Below are positions 34,205 through 45,088 of a stretch of DNA of 64,000 bases, one piece after another; position 1 is the first letter of the stretch; every line of letters begins with the position of its first letter. Below the pieces are notes generated by a model. The model saw only the letters and a list, made by a program, of their open reading frames with translations, did no database searches and was not told the origin of the DNA. A program made the translations under genes and the position numbers. This DNA comes from Rhypophila decipiens (taxonomy: Eukaryota > Ascomycota > Sordariomycetes > Sordariales > Naviculisporaceae). Where the stretch lies: positions 62,001-126,000 of the forward strand of contig MU858070.1 in the NCBI GenBank assembly GCA_033297075.1, in the 5' to 3' direction.

Positions 34205-35346
34205 GCAAACTGTCAAATTCTTTCTTCTGTATTGGGACCCTTTGACACATGTACATCATATGTAAGAATACCGCGGAGTTTGAAGTGCCGGTTTGTCAAA
34301 CAAGTTGGACATGGCTGAAGGGACCAAACTGGGCGATGGGTAATACCATTATGTTCAACAATGGCCACTGGTTGGGCTTTTGGAGTTGATTGTATATAAC
34401 CGGTGTGGACAATACATGTCAAAAGTCGGAAGATGGCGAACTACATTGTTTTCTTTGGTCCCCTCTCAATCTGGTTTGGTAGCCCAGGAATGATGCTGGC
34501 AGCGTATTCGAAGATTGTGTGAAGAAAACATACATGGCTGAGAGCGTACGGCGTAAGTTGATCTCCATAGGGGCGGGATGGTCCGCGTTCCTAATCAAAA
34601 TAATCTATATCTGTAGATTCGTATGCAACTCTAGAGTACCGTAACATTGAAGTTACAAGCGCGAAGTATACCAGAGGAGTATACTAACAACAATATCGAT
34701 TGTTCGATCTAACCTTCATGACAGTGGATTTCATCTTTTCTCTGGACTGCAGTGAAATAATGATGGCATGTTCGAAATCGAAACGGATTTGTTTCTGTAA
34801 TTGGCTGCAATTGGATCCCTGACAGGGATTGGCCCGGGGTACGAGGGTACTTGCATCCCACCAGATGGGCACCAAATAAGCTGGAGACAGGGGGTGGTCC
34901 CACTCTGCGCTAGGCTCAGCCTGCTGTGCTGCACGGTTGCAAAAGGCCACGAAGTGTTCTTGATGGTTGCTTGGTTTAATGTCATCCCTTTTTTTTTCGG
35001 TGCACGACTGGCCCAGTTTTTCTTCTTCAGCTCAGCTCCGTCAAGCTCGACTGTTTGTAGAGCTGCATCACAGCCCCTTTTCCTCTTCTTTTTCTTCTTC
35101 ATCTTGTCTTTTCTGCTCCGTTGAGGAACAAACTTTCTGACATTGACTGGCGTCCATCCGCCTAGTCCCTCCCGACGAACCGTACCTACCGTCGGCTATA
35201 CTTCGATTTGACCCCTTACACTCTTTTAGCCGTTTTATGACATTCGACTTTCCATTGCAGACTAGCTGCACCTAAACATTCAACTTGTGTTATATTGCAA
35301 CGACCGACCGGCAACCGCGGGCTGAACAAGACATTCGGTCTTCGTC
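34205..35346. other. Gene-free region between mL61 and PMT2
   Basis: It carries the mL61 3' UTR and the PMT2 promoter and leader. A poly-T run (about 34987-34998) and a C/T-rich stretch (about 35080-35110) lie in the right half. No coding frame is supported. Confidence 0.6.
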
Positions 35347-37975
35347 ATGGCCACGATTGATAGCGCCGCCGTCGCAACCGGCGCCGAACCCGCCAGTGCG
35401 CTGCGAAGGCGTAACGTCGCTTCTTCCCAACAGCCCGTGGCTGTGGGAGCCGAGCCTGAGGATGCCAGGAAAACAGCACGGAAGGTCGGTACATGGCCAT
35501 TGGAAATGTTCTCCGAATGCGCATCACGACATGCGCACTCCGGCGTTCTTGGCCTGACGAGGACTGCAAAAAAGAAGGATACCACGCTAACGACGACTCA
35601 CTGCTCCAGGCGCCCTCCCCCCTCGAGATTCTTGACCAGTGGGAATGGGTAATAGCACCCTTGATCTTCACTGCTCTCGCATTCTTCACACGATTCTACA
35701 AGATCGGTCTCTCCAACATTGTGACATGGGACGAAGCCCAGTTAGTCTGCCCCCCTCCGGCCCTCGATCCTAGGCTGTACACCTCGAACCACTGCTAAAC
35801 TGCTTTGATCATACTAGTTTTGGAAAGTTCGGTAGCCACTACTTGAAGCGCGAGTTCTACTTCGACGTCCATGCAAGTACCACCCTCAAGAAAATGATTG
35901 TGGGGATATAGAACTGACTGTCGACCAGCCCCCTGCCGGAAAGCTTCTCGTAGGACTGAGCGGGTATCTGGCTGGATACAATGGATCATTCGAGTTCAAA
36001 TCCGGCGAGACATACCCCGAGAACCTCAACTACACCTTCATGCGCCAATTCAATGCCTTCTGGGGAGCTGTGTGTGTGCCCATGGCATACTGGACCGCCA
36101 AGGAGCTCAATCTCAAGCGTCCTGCTGTCTGGCTAGTCACTCTCATGGTTCTTTGCGAAAACTCGTACACCACCATCAGCCGCTTCATCCTCTTGGACTC
36201 GATGCTCCTTTTCGGTACCGTGGCCACTACTCTCTGCTGGGCAAAGTTCCATGGTCAGCGCAGGAGAAGCTTCGAGAAAGAGTGGTTCTTTTGGCTCTTC
36301 ATGACCGGCCTTAGCATTGGTTTCGTGACAAGCGTCAAGCTTGTCGGCCTCTTTGTTACTGCTCTCGTCGGTCTTTACACCATCGAAGACCTCTGGAACA
36401 AGTTCGGCGATACCAAGATGCCAGTGACAGACTTGGCCGCTCATGTCATTGCGCGAGTCCTTGGCCTGATCATCCTGCCTCTCCTGGTCTATGTCCTCAG
36501 CTTCGCCATCCACTTTGCCGTCCTGACCAACACCGGCCCGGGCGATGCTCAGATGTCGTCTCTCTTCCAGGCCAATCTTAGAGGCACCGAGGTCGGCAGA
36601 AACAGCCCCCTGGAGGTCGCTCTTGGATCACGGGTCACTATCAAGAACATGGGTTACGGTGGTGGTCTTCTCCACAGTCACGTCCAGACCTATCCCGAAG
36701 GTTCAGGCCAGCAGCAGGTCACCTGCTACCATCACAAAGATGCCAACAACGACTGGTTCTTCTATCCTAACCGCAGGGAGGCCGACTACGATGCTGACGC
36801 CGATCCTCGCTTTATTGGCAACAACGATGTCATCCGTCTCCTCCACGCTCAGACCGGTCGTAACCTGCACTCGCACGAGATCGCTGCCCCCATCACCAAG
36901 GCCGACAAGGAAGTCTCGTCATATGGCAATCTGACAATTGGCGACGAGAAGGATCACTGGAAGATCGAGGTCGTCAGCGATGCCGCCTCGCGTGACCGAA
37001 GCAAGATCCGCACGCTCACCACCGCTTTCCGCCTGAAGCACGAAGTCCTGGGATGCTACCTTCGTGCTGGCAATGTCAACCTTCCTCAGTGGGGCTTCAA
37101 GCAAATCGAAGTTACCTGCACCAAGGAGAACAAGCCTCGTGACCAGTACACCCACTGGAACATCGAGTCCCATATCAACGAGAAGCGTAAGTTGCTGTCC
37201 GTCTATGGTTTGACATGTTGATGCTAACGACTCTGTCAGTGCCCCCTGGTGACCCCGGTCAGTACAAGTCGCCCTTCTGGAAGGACTTCATCCACTTGGT
37301 AAGTATTCTGATATCCTGCCATCCAGGTTCCCGATAGGACCCAGTTGACTGACCCCACTACAGAACGTTGCTATGATGACCTCCAACAACGCCCTTGTCC
37401 CCGATCCTGACAAGCAGGACGACCTGGCTTCTCAATGGTGGCAATGGCCCATCCTCCACGTTGGCCTGAGAATGTGCAGCTGGGAGGACAAGATTACCAA
37501 GTACTTCCTGCTCGGCAACCCCCTCGTCTACTGGGGCTCGACCGCCGGCCTGGTCATCTTCGCTTCCCTCGTCGCTTGGTATACCCTTCGCTGGCAGCGC
37601 GGCTACAGGGAGCTTTCCCAGGATGATGTCGACATGATCCACTATGCCGGTATTTACCCCGTCATCGGATGGTTCCTGCATTACCTGCCCTTCGTCATCA
37701 TGGCCCGTGTCACCTACGTGCACCACTATTACCCGGCGCTGTACTTTGCCATCCTCACCTTTGGCTTCCTCGTCGATTGGTTCCTCCGCAACCGGACTAA
37801 GGTTGTTCAGTACACCATCTATACTCTCCTGGACGTCACCGTCATCGGCCTATACATCTTCTTCATTCCGATCTGCTGGGGCATGACGGGCTCGAACAAG
37901 CAATATGCCTACATGAAGTGGTTTGATACGTGGAGGATGTCGGATGTTTCGGCGTGGGCTAAGAAGGAGGAGTAA
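35347..37975 (+). CDS. PMT2: Protein O-mannosyltransferase, PMT2 subfamily
   Basis: An ER membrane enzyme that transfers mannose from dolichyl-phosphate-mannose to Ser/Thr of secretory proteins; PMT2 members usually work as heterodimers with PMT1 members. Six exons: 35347-35484, 35610-35740, 35818-35872, 35929-37186, 37240-37298 and 37364-37975 (750 aa). The joins give NIVTWDEAHFGKFGSHYLKR and FDVHPPAGKLLVGLSGYLAG, the conserved catalytic-loop region with its acidic pair. A MIR-repeat lumenal region follows (LGSRVTIKNMGYGGGLLHSH; LHSHEIAAPITKADKEVSSY), then the C-terminal membrane bundle. The ADADPRFIGNNDV and LPPGDPGQYKSPFW segments fit PMT2. Intron 3 (35873-35928) has a GC donor. Confidence 0.95.
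35873..35928 (+). other. GC-AG intron in PMT2
   Basis: This 56-nt intron starts with GCAAGT and ends with GACCAG. The reading frame and the conserved FDVHPP motif need the cut after the His codon CAT, which fixes the donor as GC. A CTGAC branch site lies 13 nt before the acceptor. Confidence 0.88.
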
Positions 37976-39181
37976 ATAGGGGTCGATTTATACTGATGTT
38001 CGAGGGAAGGAATTTATGGACAGAAAGATACTCTGTCCAGTAAGTCATTGCTCCTTGATTCTTCTCACGTGTCGTTGATATAGGGACTGGGTTGGCTTAG
38101 AAGGAAAGGTGTTGGGGTGCATACCCTTACCTTGATACTATGCCTGCTTGTTTGCCTAATAATGTTTCCCTGTATTTCTTATTTAATGGAATGGGAAATG
38201 GATGGGATGGATGGGTGAGGGCGACAACGTGCATTGCAATCTCATCTCTCATCTTGTGGGGTGGAATTGATAGCCAGATATCTCTTTCTTTTTGTCGAAA
38301 TCATATTAAAAAGTCTACGTACTACTAGATCTTTCATATACCTACCTTTTTTGACAATAAATGACGTTCCTACTGGTAACTTGCCCAAACTTGATTTGAG
38401 ATCATACGCCTAATTGGGAGGCAAATGTGCTATAAGTAGCTTGCTTATATGTTGATAAATTTGTTGAAGAATTTCTATTAAAATTACAACATGTATGCAG
38501 GCTAATCTGCTGTTGCTAGAACAGATACCTGCTACGTCTTAAAACCTTATAAGCCCTTGGATGGTCTGAGATGGAAATCAGAAAGAAGCTGGAAGACGAA
38601 TATATATACAGAGTCAGAGTTACAAGGAAGAAACCTGGACCAACCCATCTGTTAAAACAAACTTGAAAGATAAGCTTAGGTTAGGTAATAGATGGGAAAG
38701 GTAGGTGGGTGTGTAGTACGGAGGAAGGGTATCATCTCTTTGTGATTTTGCGTGTTCCATGGCAATGATGCGGACCGTTCTTTTATCTTGTGTGCTGGGA
38801 TGAAAAACGCTGGGTGGACGGGCTGGTTGAACTGGGAAGAAGAGAAAGGCTGAAGTCTTGGGGGGAAAAAATAATGATTTGATGTGCCCTTGATATGCTA
38901 AATAAAAAGATAGAAATATGAGTAATTAAAAAGAATAAATCAAAGAAACCCACGCCCCTTTCCTGGTTCATGGCGCTTGACGTTTCCGGGCTGGTCTCAT
39001 CAAGTTCTCCGAATAAGTCACATCTTCGATTGGTCTGAAACTTTCGAAGAATCTGAAGGAACTGCTTTTCAGAACGTAACAGGAACCCGCGGACTTGAAT
39101 AGCCAAGAATCAGAAACTACACCAAGGGGGAGAAGAGAGCGGGGATGGTGAAGAAAGGAACTCAACCAACTGGCTTCGTCA
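37976..39181. other. Gene-free region between PMT2 and the Rab gene
   Basis: Both genes converge here, so two 3' UTRs are expected. A G-rich stretch with four GGG runs lies at 38193-38221, and the part from about 38300 to 38700 is AT-rich. The small minus-strand frames near the Rab stop codon have no coding character. Confidence 0.6.
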
Positions 39182-40048
39182 CTAGCAGCAGCCGCCCGCG
39201 ACAGAACTACGCCGAGACGCATCGCTCCCCGTCAGACGAACCTGTCTCGAGCCGCCGCTTGAATAGCCACCAAAACTGGGACCCTTGACACCCGACCTCC
39301 TGTCATTCAAGTCATATTTGCCGGCCTGGATATTCTGATATATCCTGTCGGCCACACGCATGAAGGCGTTCTCGACATTCTCGCCACTCTTGGCACTCGT
39401 CTCGACGTACTCGAGCACACCGTTCCTCTTGGCCCATTCTGTCGCTTCCTCACGGGTGACCTCCCGCTTGTTGCCCCCGTCTGCATCAGGAGAGGCAAGA
39501 TCTGCCTTGTTTCCAACTAGAACCACGACAATATCTGGCTCGGCGATCTGCCGCAGGTCGTTGAGCCAGTCAGTAACGTGCTGGAAGGTCGACTTCCTCG
39601 TGAGGTCAAAGACAAGGAGAGCACCAGAAGCGCCGCGGAAGTAGGAGCGAGTAACGGATTTGTAGGTTTCTTGCCCCGCGGTATCCCAAAGACTCAGTTT
39701 CATGTGCTTTTGAGGCGGTGGAGGTGCTGACGGCGGGGCAATCGTCCGCGGCTGCGGGAGACCGTTAGGTTTCGGGGTCTTGGTGGTGGGAGTGGTAGGA
39801 CCAGAGGCCCCTTCGCTCGCTGCGTCTTGCGACGTCGTCGTCGAGTCCGACTCGGGAAGACGGTCTATGGTATCGCTGTGTGGTGGGCCAACGGGCACGA
39901 TACGAGACCCGAATTCAACTCCGATGGTCACGTCATGGTGTGTTACGAAGCGACCCTCGCAGAGCCGGATAGTGAGCGAGGATTTGCCGCAGCCAGAGTC
40001 GCCGATGCAAACCAGCTTTGCGATGTAGTCCCACGGCGTAGCGGACAT
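39182..40048 (-). CDS. Rab GTPase, Rab4/Rab2-like, with long internal insert
   Basis: A small membrane-trafficking GTPase of 288 aa in one exon. P-loop GDSGCGKS at 16-23, switch I region VTIGVEFGSR at 40-49, WDTAGQE at 121-127, NKAD at 180-183 and ETSAK at 216-220 are all present. The C-terminus GGCC is a substrate for double geranylgeranylation. VEFGS and VTRSYFRGASGALLVFDLT resemble Rab4 and S. pombe Ypt4 most, Rab2 and Rab14 next (from memory, not a search). About 60 extra residues (54-113), rich in Ser, Thr and Pro, lie between switch I and WDTAGQ, where ordinary Rabs have a short hairpin. A cryptic in-frame intron is conceivable there but has a poor donor. Confidence 0.9.
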   Translation of the reverse strand: MSATPWDYIAKLVCIGDSGCGKSSLTIRLCEGRFVTHHDVTIGVEFGSRIVPVGPPHSDTIDRLPESDSTTTSQDAASEGASGPTTPTTKTPKPNGLPQPRTIAPPSAPPPPQKHMKLSLWDTAGQETYKSVTRSYFRGASGALLVFDLTRKSTFQHVTDWLNDLRQIAEPDIVVVLVGNKADLASPDADGGNKREVTREEATEWAKRNGVLEYVETSAKSGENVENAFMRVADRIYQNIQAGKYDLNDRRSGVKGPSFGGYSSGGSRQVRLTGSDASRRSSVAGGCC

Positions 40049-41950
40049 AGAGAAGGTAAGGAGCGGGGCGATTCGGTATCGTTAAATATCGTGAGAGGAA
40101 ACTCGGGGAAGGTGAGGGACGAAGAACGGGACAAGGTCCGATTGTCGGCTTCAAAGTCCAGTATTGCTTGTTTTGTTGAATGGGTTCTTCGCTCGTGACT
40201 TTAGTATGTGGTTCGAAAAGCTGCTGCAGGTTTGGGAGAGACCTGCAGACAGGGCTGACTGTGTGGTTGGGCTGGAATCGGCGGGAGAGGCGCTGGTTTT
40301 GGAGGTGCCTGGAACCTCAACTGGCGATCCGACTCGTTGGGGCACGAGGTGCAAGGCGGCAGGGTTCGCTGATGTCAGGCAGGCAAATGAGCGAGAGGAA
40401 CAAAGCAGCCAATGGAAACTTTGTCTCGTGATCGATTGCTATTGAAGCACAATTTGTAGGATAGTCTAGAATCACAAGAAGTTGCCTAAGAAGATCGAAG
40501 TTATATTTTGGGAAATGATATTAAGGTTCAGGTTCCAGGGTCTGTTTTTCTGAGAAATGGCAGAGCTCCAGCGGATGCTCCCCCAAGTGGATTGCTCTGG
40601 AGTCTGGATTCACATCTAAGCCTTGGTGAAGCTAACCTTGTCGAGATCAACGGGATGTGCCTGCAGTCTGATGTCTTATCGGTGACGCAAGAACCGATAA
40701 GCTTTTCATTTGATTGACAGCCGATGCTTCCATCCAAAGAGCCCCACTGACAGATACAGAGGACGGCCTGGACGGCATTAAGTATATTGCATTCGGAATA
40801 CCTTTTGTAAAGGCAAGACTGAAATACATACAGAAAACTGGTTATGATCAGCAAATAGTTCAAAGGCCTGCATCTACTCCAACGCTGGCCTCTTGCTGTG
40901 CTTTTGTTAAGTTGTTGCACTGTCCGCTGAATGTCACAGCGGATAATATGCACGGCAAGAAGCATAGGCATTGGGCTCATCATATCCAACCAGCCGAGAG
41001 GGAGATACATGTGCAGCCAAACCGTGGGCCATATCAGAAGCACTGGGCCAAGCACAATACATCGTGACTGTCTGCCGTTTGCGGACTCCCATAAACCTCA
41101 GTCTATCTGGAAGTACAAATGAACCCTCTATTTGCTGGTATGGCATTTCTGGAAGAGTTAAGGATGACCGGAGCTTCTTAAGTCTGTTGCGATTGACCTT
41201 TCCTTTTCAGAAGTTGAAGAGAGAGCCAGAGAGCCTCGATGAGACTCGTTAGGCTCGTGCTGCGTGCATGAGATGCGAACAAGGGTCTTGCTGGGATGTT
41301 TTGGTGGGGAAACTGACCATGTGGGTCCTGCTGGGTGTTGGTCAGCGGTCGCCGGTTGGAGTCACGGGCCTTGAGGTTGGGGGGCACTGCTTTGGTGATG
41401 CTCGCACCCGAACGCTGCTGGCTGCCTGGTCATCCACTGCAGTGTCAGTGCCAGGCTCACTATCAATCCGATCCTTTAGCGGCTGCTTTTCCTCCAAACT
41501 TCCTCCCCCCACCGTGTCTTTCTTGTCCCGAGCAACCTCCGCCGTTTGGCATCAACACCCGTTGCCTTTCACAACATTGCCTTTGTTCTGTATACATTGT
41601 CCTGAACCCCTAGGACTATTATTACTTTGGCCAGCTAAAGGCGCCATCGCATCTTCATCTTTCGCCTGATGCCAGTCACAATACGATTTGCATCCACTTG
41701 CCGCTTTCGCCGACGACGAGAGACGCTCCTGTTCGATAACTCCAACCGCTGAAGCGAAGGAAGCGGGCCATCCATCATCTGCCCCGCAAAACATCAAGTT
41801 GCCGTCATTGTTTGCCCTACTCCACCCTCGTCCAAATCGTCGATTTGAAGATCCTCTTCGTGTTCCACCTAGGTCCTCTTCGTGGCTCTTGGCTGCTTCT
41901 AGAGGAAGTTCTTGCACACACCTCGTCTGGGGTGGCTCGGGGTAGTCGCA
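40049..41950. other. Divergent intergenic region, Rab and CTL genes
   Basis: The two flanking genes read outward, so this 1.9 kb holds both promoters. The CTL side (about 41430-41940) is C/T-rich and probably transcribed leader. No coding frame is supported. Confidence 0.6.
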
Positions 41951-44284
41951 ATGTTCTCAGCATGTGAGTTCAACTCGGTCCTCCTCCTCGCTGCCTTATG
42001 TTCTGGGCCACTCTAATCCGTAACAGATGCGTCAAAGTTCCTCTCACAGTCACAGTCACGATTATCGAACATTGGCCAGCCGCCACAGGACAGCGGCGAT
42101 AGGCCGCTGGGTCGCCAACAACCAGAGTGGGCGAACAGAGGTGCAAGGTTGGGAGGAGGACGGTCATACTTTGGCAAAGGAGGAGGTGGGGGTAATCCTT
42201 ACCAACCAAGCGGCTCCCGATTTGGAAGTTTGACAGCATTTGGATCTCGGTATGCGACGCAGGATGCACCGCTATTTCAAACGGCACTCGAGCATGAGGA
42301 AGACGACGAGGAAGAGCGAGACAGGGAGGCTGCAGATCTCTACGCTCTCCAGCGATCCCGCCGTGTGTTTGCGGCAAGCCGCCTTGAGGAAAGCACCGAG
42401 ACGGAGAATGACGGCAGTCATGCCTCAGTAGAAGGTAGCCAGGACTACGAAGAGAGGACACTCGGGGACCGCCTGCGAGGCATCAAAAGCAGCTGGAATG
42501 GCACAAGGAGTTACACAAGAAGGGACAAAGGCTTTCAAGAGACGACAAAAGACACCAAGGATTCCGGACGTCACGATCTGAGCGAGAGTGCCGAACTTGG
42601 AAGAGGAATGGTTGATGTTGGCCTGGAATCTCAAATGGAGGATGACGAGCCACCAGTTGACTTGACCATGGAAGATCCGGCCGACAGCACGCCACCCGCA
42701 TTTCAAACGTTCAGATCGGGCGGGCCCAACCCAAGCCGGCAACCTGTTAGGAGGGATTCTGCAGTGGAATCGGAACTGGGACTACAACCCCCGCCCAGTT
42801 CTACAGATACGAATCTACATTTCGATGGCGCTGCATCACCACCATCTGATGGCGAAATCTTCAAGCACGATCCTTTTTTCGCCTGGCTATTCTTGATCGC
42901 ACAGGCATCTTTGCTGTCCACCTTTGTCCTTGTCTTCCTCCACACCGAAGGTACCAAACCACGAGGCGATACGATTTACAATACCCTCCGGGCATCTTTC
43001 CACATGCTAGCAGTTGATACCCTCGTGTCGATCATTGTATCGCTCGTGTGGCTTTCTGCCCTTCGATCGTTCGTCAAACCTCTAGTCGGCTTGGTCCTAG
43101 TTGCTGTGCCGGTGATTCTGATCTCGTTCTCCCTTTACCCATTCATTTCGAGCTACAAGACAGATGGTGGAAGTTTTACGCTGCAAAACATTGTGATGAG
43201 ATGGGCGGCTTTAGTTCCTGGGATATCGGCCGTCGTCTGGGTGTACCTTGTGTTTAAAGGACGGCATTCTTTGCAATCGGCAATCGAGATTCTCGAATTT
43301 TCCAGCCGAATTCTCGCCGCGAATTCTGCGCTGGTCTTGGTGGGTATGGGATGTCTCGTCATAATCGTCTTTTGGACCTGGACGTGGTTGCTCATGTTTA
43401 CAAGGGTCTTCTTGGGAGGGAACTTCTCAAGCGCCCTCTCCAGGTTCATCATCAGCGCATCCAGCTGGTGGCTTGGTGTCTACTTTGTCCTGATGTACAT
43501 TTGGACAATCTCCATCATATCGGGCGTTCAGCGAGGCGCAACTGCGGCAACTGTGTCGCAGTGGTACTTTCACCGAAATGCAACTCCAGCCCCGTCGTCG
43601 ACCGATATCGTCTCGGCTGCCTTGGGGCATGCTCTCACCACGATTTTTGGCACCATTAGCTTGTCGACTCTTCTAGCTTTGGCCGTTCGTCTTCCGCTGC
43701 TGGTCTTGCCAAAAAGGGCTGCTAACATCATCAGCATGCTCTCGTACTCATTCGTACCGACCCCGATAGTAGCGCTGACAAATCCTTTGACTCTGACCTA
43801 TGCAGCAATTCACTCCCAAAATCTGATCGAGTCGTCCAGAGGGCTCAGCCAGATGCACTTCCTCGCCCCACAGCGGCCCACCACGACCTTGACGCCGGCA
43901 TCTTTGCCATCAGGCAGGAGGCGAGACTCGCCTTTGCTTCCGTATCGGCTGGCCAAGTTAATATTGCAGGCGACGCGATTTGTTATGGCCATCGCTCTAG
44001 GTTTCGCAGGCTGGGTGATAACGGCTCGCCAGCTGGAGATCTCGAGGGCTACCGGTATAAAGGGGAGCGCGTACGCATATGTCGTTGGCTTGGTGGCTTC
44101 CTTCATTGGATGGGGCGTCCTAGGAGCCATGGAGGGGATCCTCGGCGGTATTGTCGACGGTATTGTCATTTGCTACGGGAGCGAGACGAGAATGATTTCC
44201 GGCGGAGGCGGCTACTGCATGGAGGCTGCGTATTTGTTTGGCGATAGGAACAGGGCTGAGCCTAGCAGAGAGGATATCTACTAG
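41951..44284 (+). CDS. Choline-transporter-like (CTL/SLC44, Pns1-type) membrane protein
   Basis: A polytopic membrane protein of the CTL family; animal members move choline, while the substrate of most fungal members is unproven. The first exon has only 13 nt (41951-41963, encoding MFSA plus one base). After a 63-nt intron (GTGAGT donor, ACAG acceptor) exon 2 is 42027-44284; total 756 aa. The first 285 residues are hydrophilic, Gly-rich then acidic, and likely cytosolic. Membrane segments begin at about 288 (FFAWLFLIAQASLLSTFVLV), and some ten follow. The family motif region is ISGVQRGATAATVSQWYFHR, then DIVSAALGHALTTIFGTISL. The GLY-rich C-terminal part with GAMEGILGGIVDGIVICYG is also typical. 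The start rests on the short exon, so the first residues are less sure. Confidence 0.88.
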
Positions 44285-45088
44285 GGTCCTCGAGGCGCCG
44301 CTTATAGCCGTTGGTTCCGTCACTGTGGTGTCGTTCCCGAGTCGTGTCGTGCAACAAGGAGAAAGTACAATACAGTCCTGGTTGGGGTTCTTGGAGTAGA
44401 CAGTCAGATGGAGGGAGGGCTTTGCATAGAATAGGTAGACAGGACAGGAGACAATGGTGGACTGGCATCAAATTCTGGCTGGGGAATTTTCTCTCATTTT
44501 CAGCGGCGTCTCGGTGTAAAGAACTTGTTTATATCAATTTTACATATTTAGTATAATTTCCATAGCGTTATGCAGTACGTTCAGCGCTTTACGTTTAATA
44601 TTCCGAAGTGCGCTAAGCTGCCTTAATACAAGGGCACGGCTGCATTGATGAGCTGGACTACGGCGCAGCGAAATTTCGATTTACAGCGATGAAGCCGTAA
44701 CACATCGATCCGGGCGAAAGTCCACCACTACCAGCAGACCCTGATGCGATCCCCGAGGAGTCTGATAATAAACGTAACTCCGATTTCGAACCTGACAAGC
44801 CTAACGATCTCCCCGCAAAGGACCCGGACCGGGACAGGCCCGCTCTAACAACGCGCTGTATTTCATTGAATATAGAGGCCTTACCTAGTAATATAATTAA
44901 TTCCTTTATAGTTTTTTTTTTAGAGTAATTTATAGTCTATTACAAATAAATAAGTTATAAATAAATATAATAATAAAAAGAAGAAGAAGAATATTAATAA
45001 GAACTTACAAAACTTTATAAATGCTTAACAGCGCTCCTAACACCGCCTAATGCTTTAAAACAGTCCTGTCTCGCCTCATAATCATGCC
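44285..45088. other. AT-rich island downstream of CTL and WD40 genes
   Basis: The two neighbours converge here. From about 44510, and strongly from 44880 to 45060, the sequence is dominated by A, T and TA dinucleotides, unlike the GC-balanced flanks; this looks like RIP-type mutation (inference). A 75-codon frame without an ATG at 44701-44928 may be a gene or transposon remnant. Confidence 0.6.
44701..44928 (+). pseudogene. Open remnant without a start codon, acidic/proline-rich
   Basis: The frame is open for 75 codons and is preceded by a stop, with no ATG at its beginning. Its first 45 codons read as an acidic, proline-rich peptide (for example ESPPLPADPDAIPEESDNKR) in ordinary coding composition, and then run into AT-rich sequence up to a TAA. 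It could be the worn end of a transposon gene or of a displaced host gene. I do not recognise a family. Confidence 0.3.
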
